Shown here one piece after another: positions 5,182 to 5,941 of a stretch of 5,941 nt of DNA. The notes beneath the pieces were generated by a model that saw only the letters and a program-made list of their open reading frames with translations, searched no databases and was not told where the DNA came from. The position numbers and the translations under genes were made by a program. The first letter of the stretch is position 1; every line of letters starts with the position of its first letter. The stretch comes from G020353115 sp964640125. GTDB taxonomy: Bacteria; Bacteroidota; Bacteroidia; Bacteroidales; VadinHA17. The stretch is taken from NCBI GenBank assembly GCA_964640125.1, contig CAZXGG010000122.1, positions 1 through 5,941 on the forward strand, given 5' to 3'.

Positions 5182-5631
5182 TCAGTAATCACTTGCTCGG
5201 GTTTTAAATTCTTTAATGAATTTTTCATAATCATACGTTTCAGCAAATGAAGGAACGGATTTTAAATCTAGATCAATTCTTTTCATAGTGTCAGTATATT
5301 TCATGCCTTTAATTAATAGTTCATTTTCAGATAAAAAAGAATACTTCATCTGGCTGAATAAATCAAGAATTTTAATTCCATCTGTGCTTTCTTCATAATG
5401 ATAGGTTGTAATGATAGAGTCATTAGCCTTATAATAAAGTTTAGGATTAAGTTCATATATCTCACTGCATGAAGTAGCAAAATCACCGAAAAAATATACT
5501 TCTGTGTAATAAAAGGTACTGTCCATAAAACACCATGTCCCTTCAAGTGTACATTTATTAGTACAACTAAATAACAAATGAAATATTATTAGTAACGAAA
5601 TTGTTAAAATACCTTTTTTCATAAATTTCAT
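5182..5631 (-). CDS. Small lipoprotein, possibly lipocalin-like (149 aa)
   Basis: MKFMKKG, a hydrophobic stretch (residues 8-21) and the lipobox LFSC with Cys23 mark a lipoprotein signal peptide (signal peptidase II), so the mature protein should be membrane-anchored. After the Cys comes LEGTW (29-33), a motif often seen at the start of lipocalin-like domains in Bacteroidota lipoproteins. It is followed by alternating strands (YYTEVYFFGDF, LYYKANDSIITTYHYE, YSFLSENELLIKG) that fit a small beta-barrel or sandwich. The tail (130-149) is charged and probably helical. Extra cysteines at 27, 34 and 55 could form disulfides. Met4 is an equally plausible start; it changes only the signal peptide. 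Sampled G+C is 31/120 at 5221-5340 against 30/60 and 26/60 in the carboxypeptidase gene, hinting at a different origin. It has no co-directional neighbour close by. Function unknown. Confidence 0.72.
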   Translation of the reverse strand: MKFMKKGILTISLLIIFHLLFSCTNKCTLEGTWCFMDSTFYYTEVYFFGDFATSCSEIYELNPKLYYKANDSIITTYHYEESTDGIKILDLFSQMKYSFLSENELLIKGMKYTDTMKRIDLDLKSVPSFAETYDYEKFIKEFKTRASDY

Positions 5632-5681
5632 ATATTGATTGGTTTATATGTGCCAATATGAAGGGAAATTAGATTCAACTA

Positions 5682-5696
5682 TTCCCTCTGAGGGAA
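5682..5696. repeat. Palindrome TTCCCTC/GAGGGAA upstream of the lipoprotein gene
   Basis: TTCCCTC (5682-5688) and GAGGGAA (5690-5696) are perfect reverse complements around one base. AGGGAAAT occurs here (5691-5698) and again at 5662-5669. The site lies 51-65 bp upstream of the lipoprotein ATG, where an operator would fit, but no convincing promoter box was found beside it. Confidence 0.4.
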
Positions 5697-5833
5697 ATGC
5701 CACTTTTCTTGCCAAACTCCTAAACCACAAATTCTCAAATGTCAGTTTGCCAGAATTATTGATATTATCCTCTCATAGACTCCCTTCCTTATTTTAAATC
5801 CGAAATCTTTTCAAACTCATACCTTATCAACTT

Positions 5834-5881
5834 ATCACATAGTGATGCCTATGGCATAACTTTTAACATATAACATATAAC
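5834..5881. repeat. Two adjoining mini-hairpins plus AACATAT tandem repeat
   Basis: ATCAC/GTGAT (5834-5846, loop ATA) and ATGCC/GGCAT (5845-5857, loop TAT) are back-to-back palindromes sharing two bases. They are followed by two and a third copies of AACATAT (5865-5881). They lie just downstream of the minus-strand gene ending at 5887, so a transcript-end role is possible, but there is no T-run. Confidence 0.4.
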
Positions 5882-5886
5882 TCCCC

Positions 5887-5941
5887 TCACTTCGCCCATT
5901 CCGGCATAATGGCAGGATCAATATCCAGAATAGATCCCAGG
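5887..5941 (-). CDS. C-terminal end of an unidentified gene (17 codons, cut by right edge)
   Basis: On the minus strand the frame entering at 5940 reads LGSILDIDPAIMPEWAK and then TGA (5889-5887). The composition is protein-like and uses codons similar to the GC-richer genes here, unlike the AT-rich sequence that follows it. Too short to assign a family. It is co-directional with the lipoprotein gene but 255 bp upstream of its ATG, across AT-rich, repeat-bearing sequence, so a shared transcript is unlikely. Confidence 0.5.
   Translation of the reverse strand, partial: LGSILDIDPAIMPEWAK

Noticed and set aside
5697..5833. TTGCCA direct repeat and CAAACT/AGTTTG inverted repeat
   Set aside because: Six-base matches separated by about 30 bp in AT-rich sequence are expected by chance.

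Overview
The window looks like an ordinary chromosomal stretch of a Bacteroidota bacterium. Several signs agree: starts preceded by A-rich sequence without a clear Shine-Dalgarno, a good match to the Bacteroidota promoter (-33 TTG, 19 bp, -7 TATCTTTG) upstream of the first gene, signal peptides cut before Gln (VA|Q, GA|Q), an exported M14 metallopeptidase fused to a glutamine-amidotransferase-like domain, an outer-membrane beta-barrel ending in Phe, and a small lipoprotein. Genus cannot be read from the sequence.

Layout. 1-667 (minus): N-terminal 222 residues of a transaldolase-family enzyme, cut by the left edge, with its promoter just upstream. 668-912: non-coding, with two perfect inverted repeats. 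913-1113 (minus): a 66-residue protein with two predicted membrane segments. It is divergent from 1289-3811 (plus), an intact 840-residue secreted zinc carboxypeptidase-like protein. 3932-4567 (plus): a 211-residue outer-membrane beta-barrel. 4568-5181: a 614-bp junction between convergent genes, packed with palindromic repeats: two GAGACGC/GCGTCTC hairpins, two copies of a ~30-bp GTCCC/GGGAC repeat, and a complete 225-bp miniature inverted-repeat element. 5182-5631 (minus): a 149-residue AT-rich lipoprotein. 5887-5941 (minus): the last 17 codons of another gene, cut by the right edge.

The genes do not form a visible pathway. The carboxypeptidase and beta-barrel share a strand with a 120-bp gap and both act in the envelope, but nothing shows that they work together. 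The most notable structure is the 225-bp element at 4952-5176. It has perfect 23-bp terminal inverted repeats, AT-rich arms, and a central 57% GC core that folds into four consecutive hairpins. Three of these are related in sequence and keep their pairing through matched base changes. It has no transposase and no convincing protein, so it is either a non-autonomous transposon or a mobile structured-RNA/terminator module. I saw no CRISPR array, tRNA, rRNA, phage gene or defence system.
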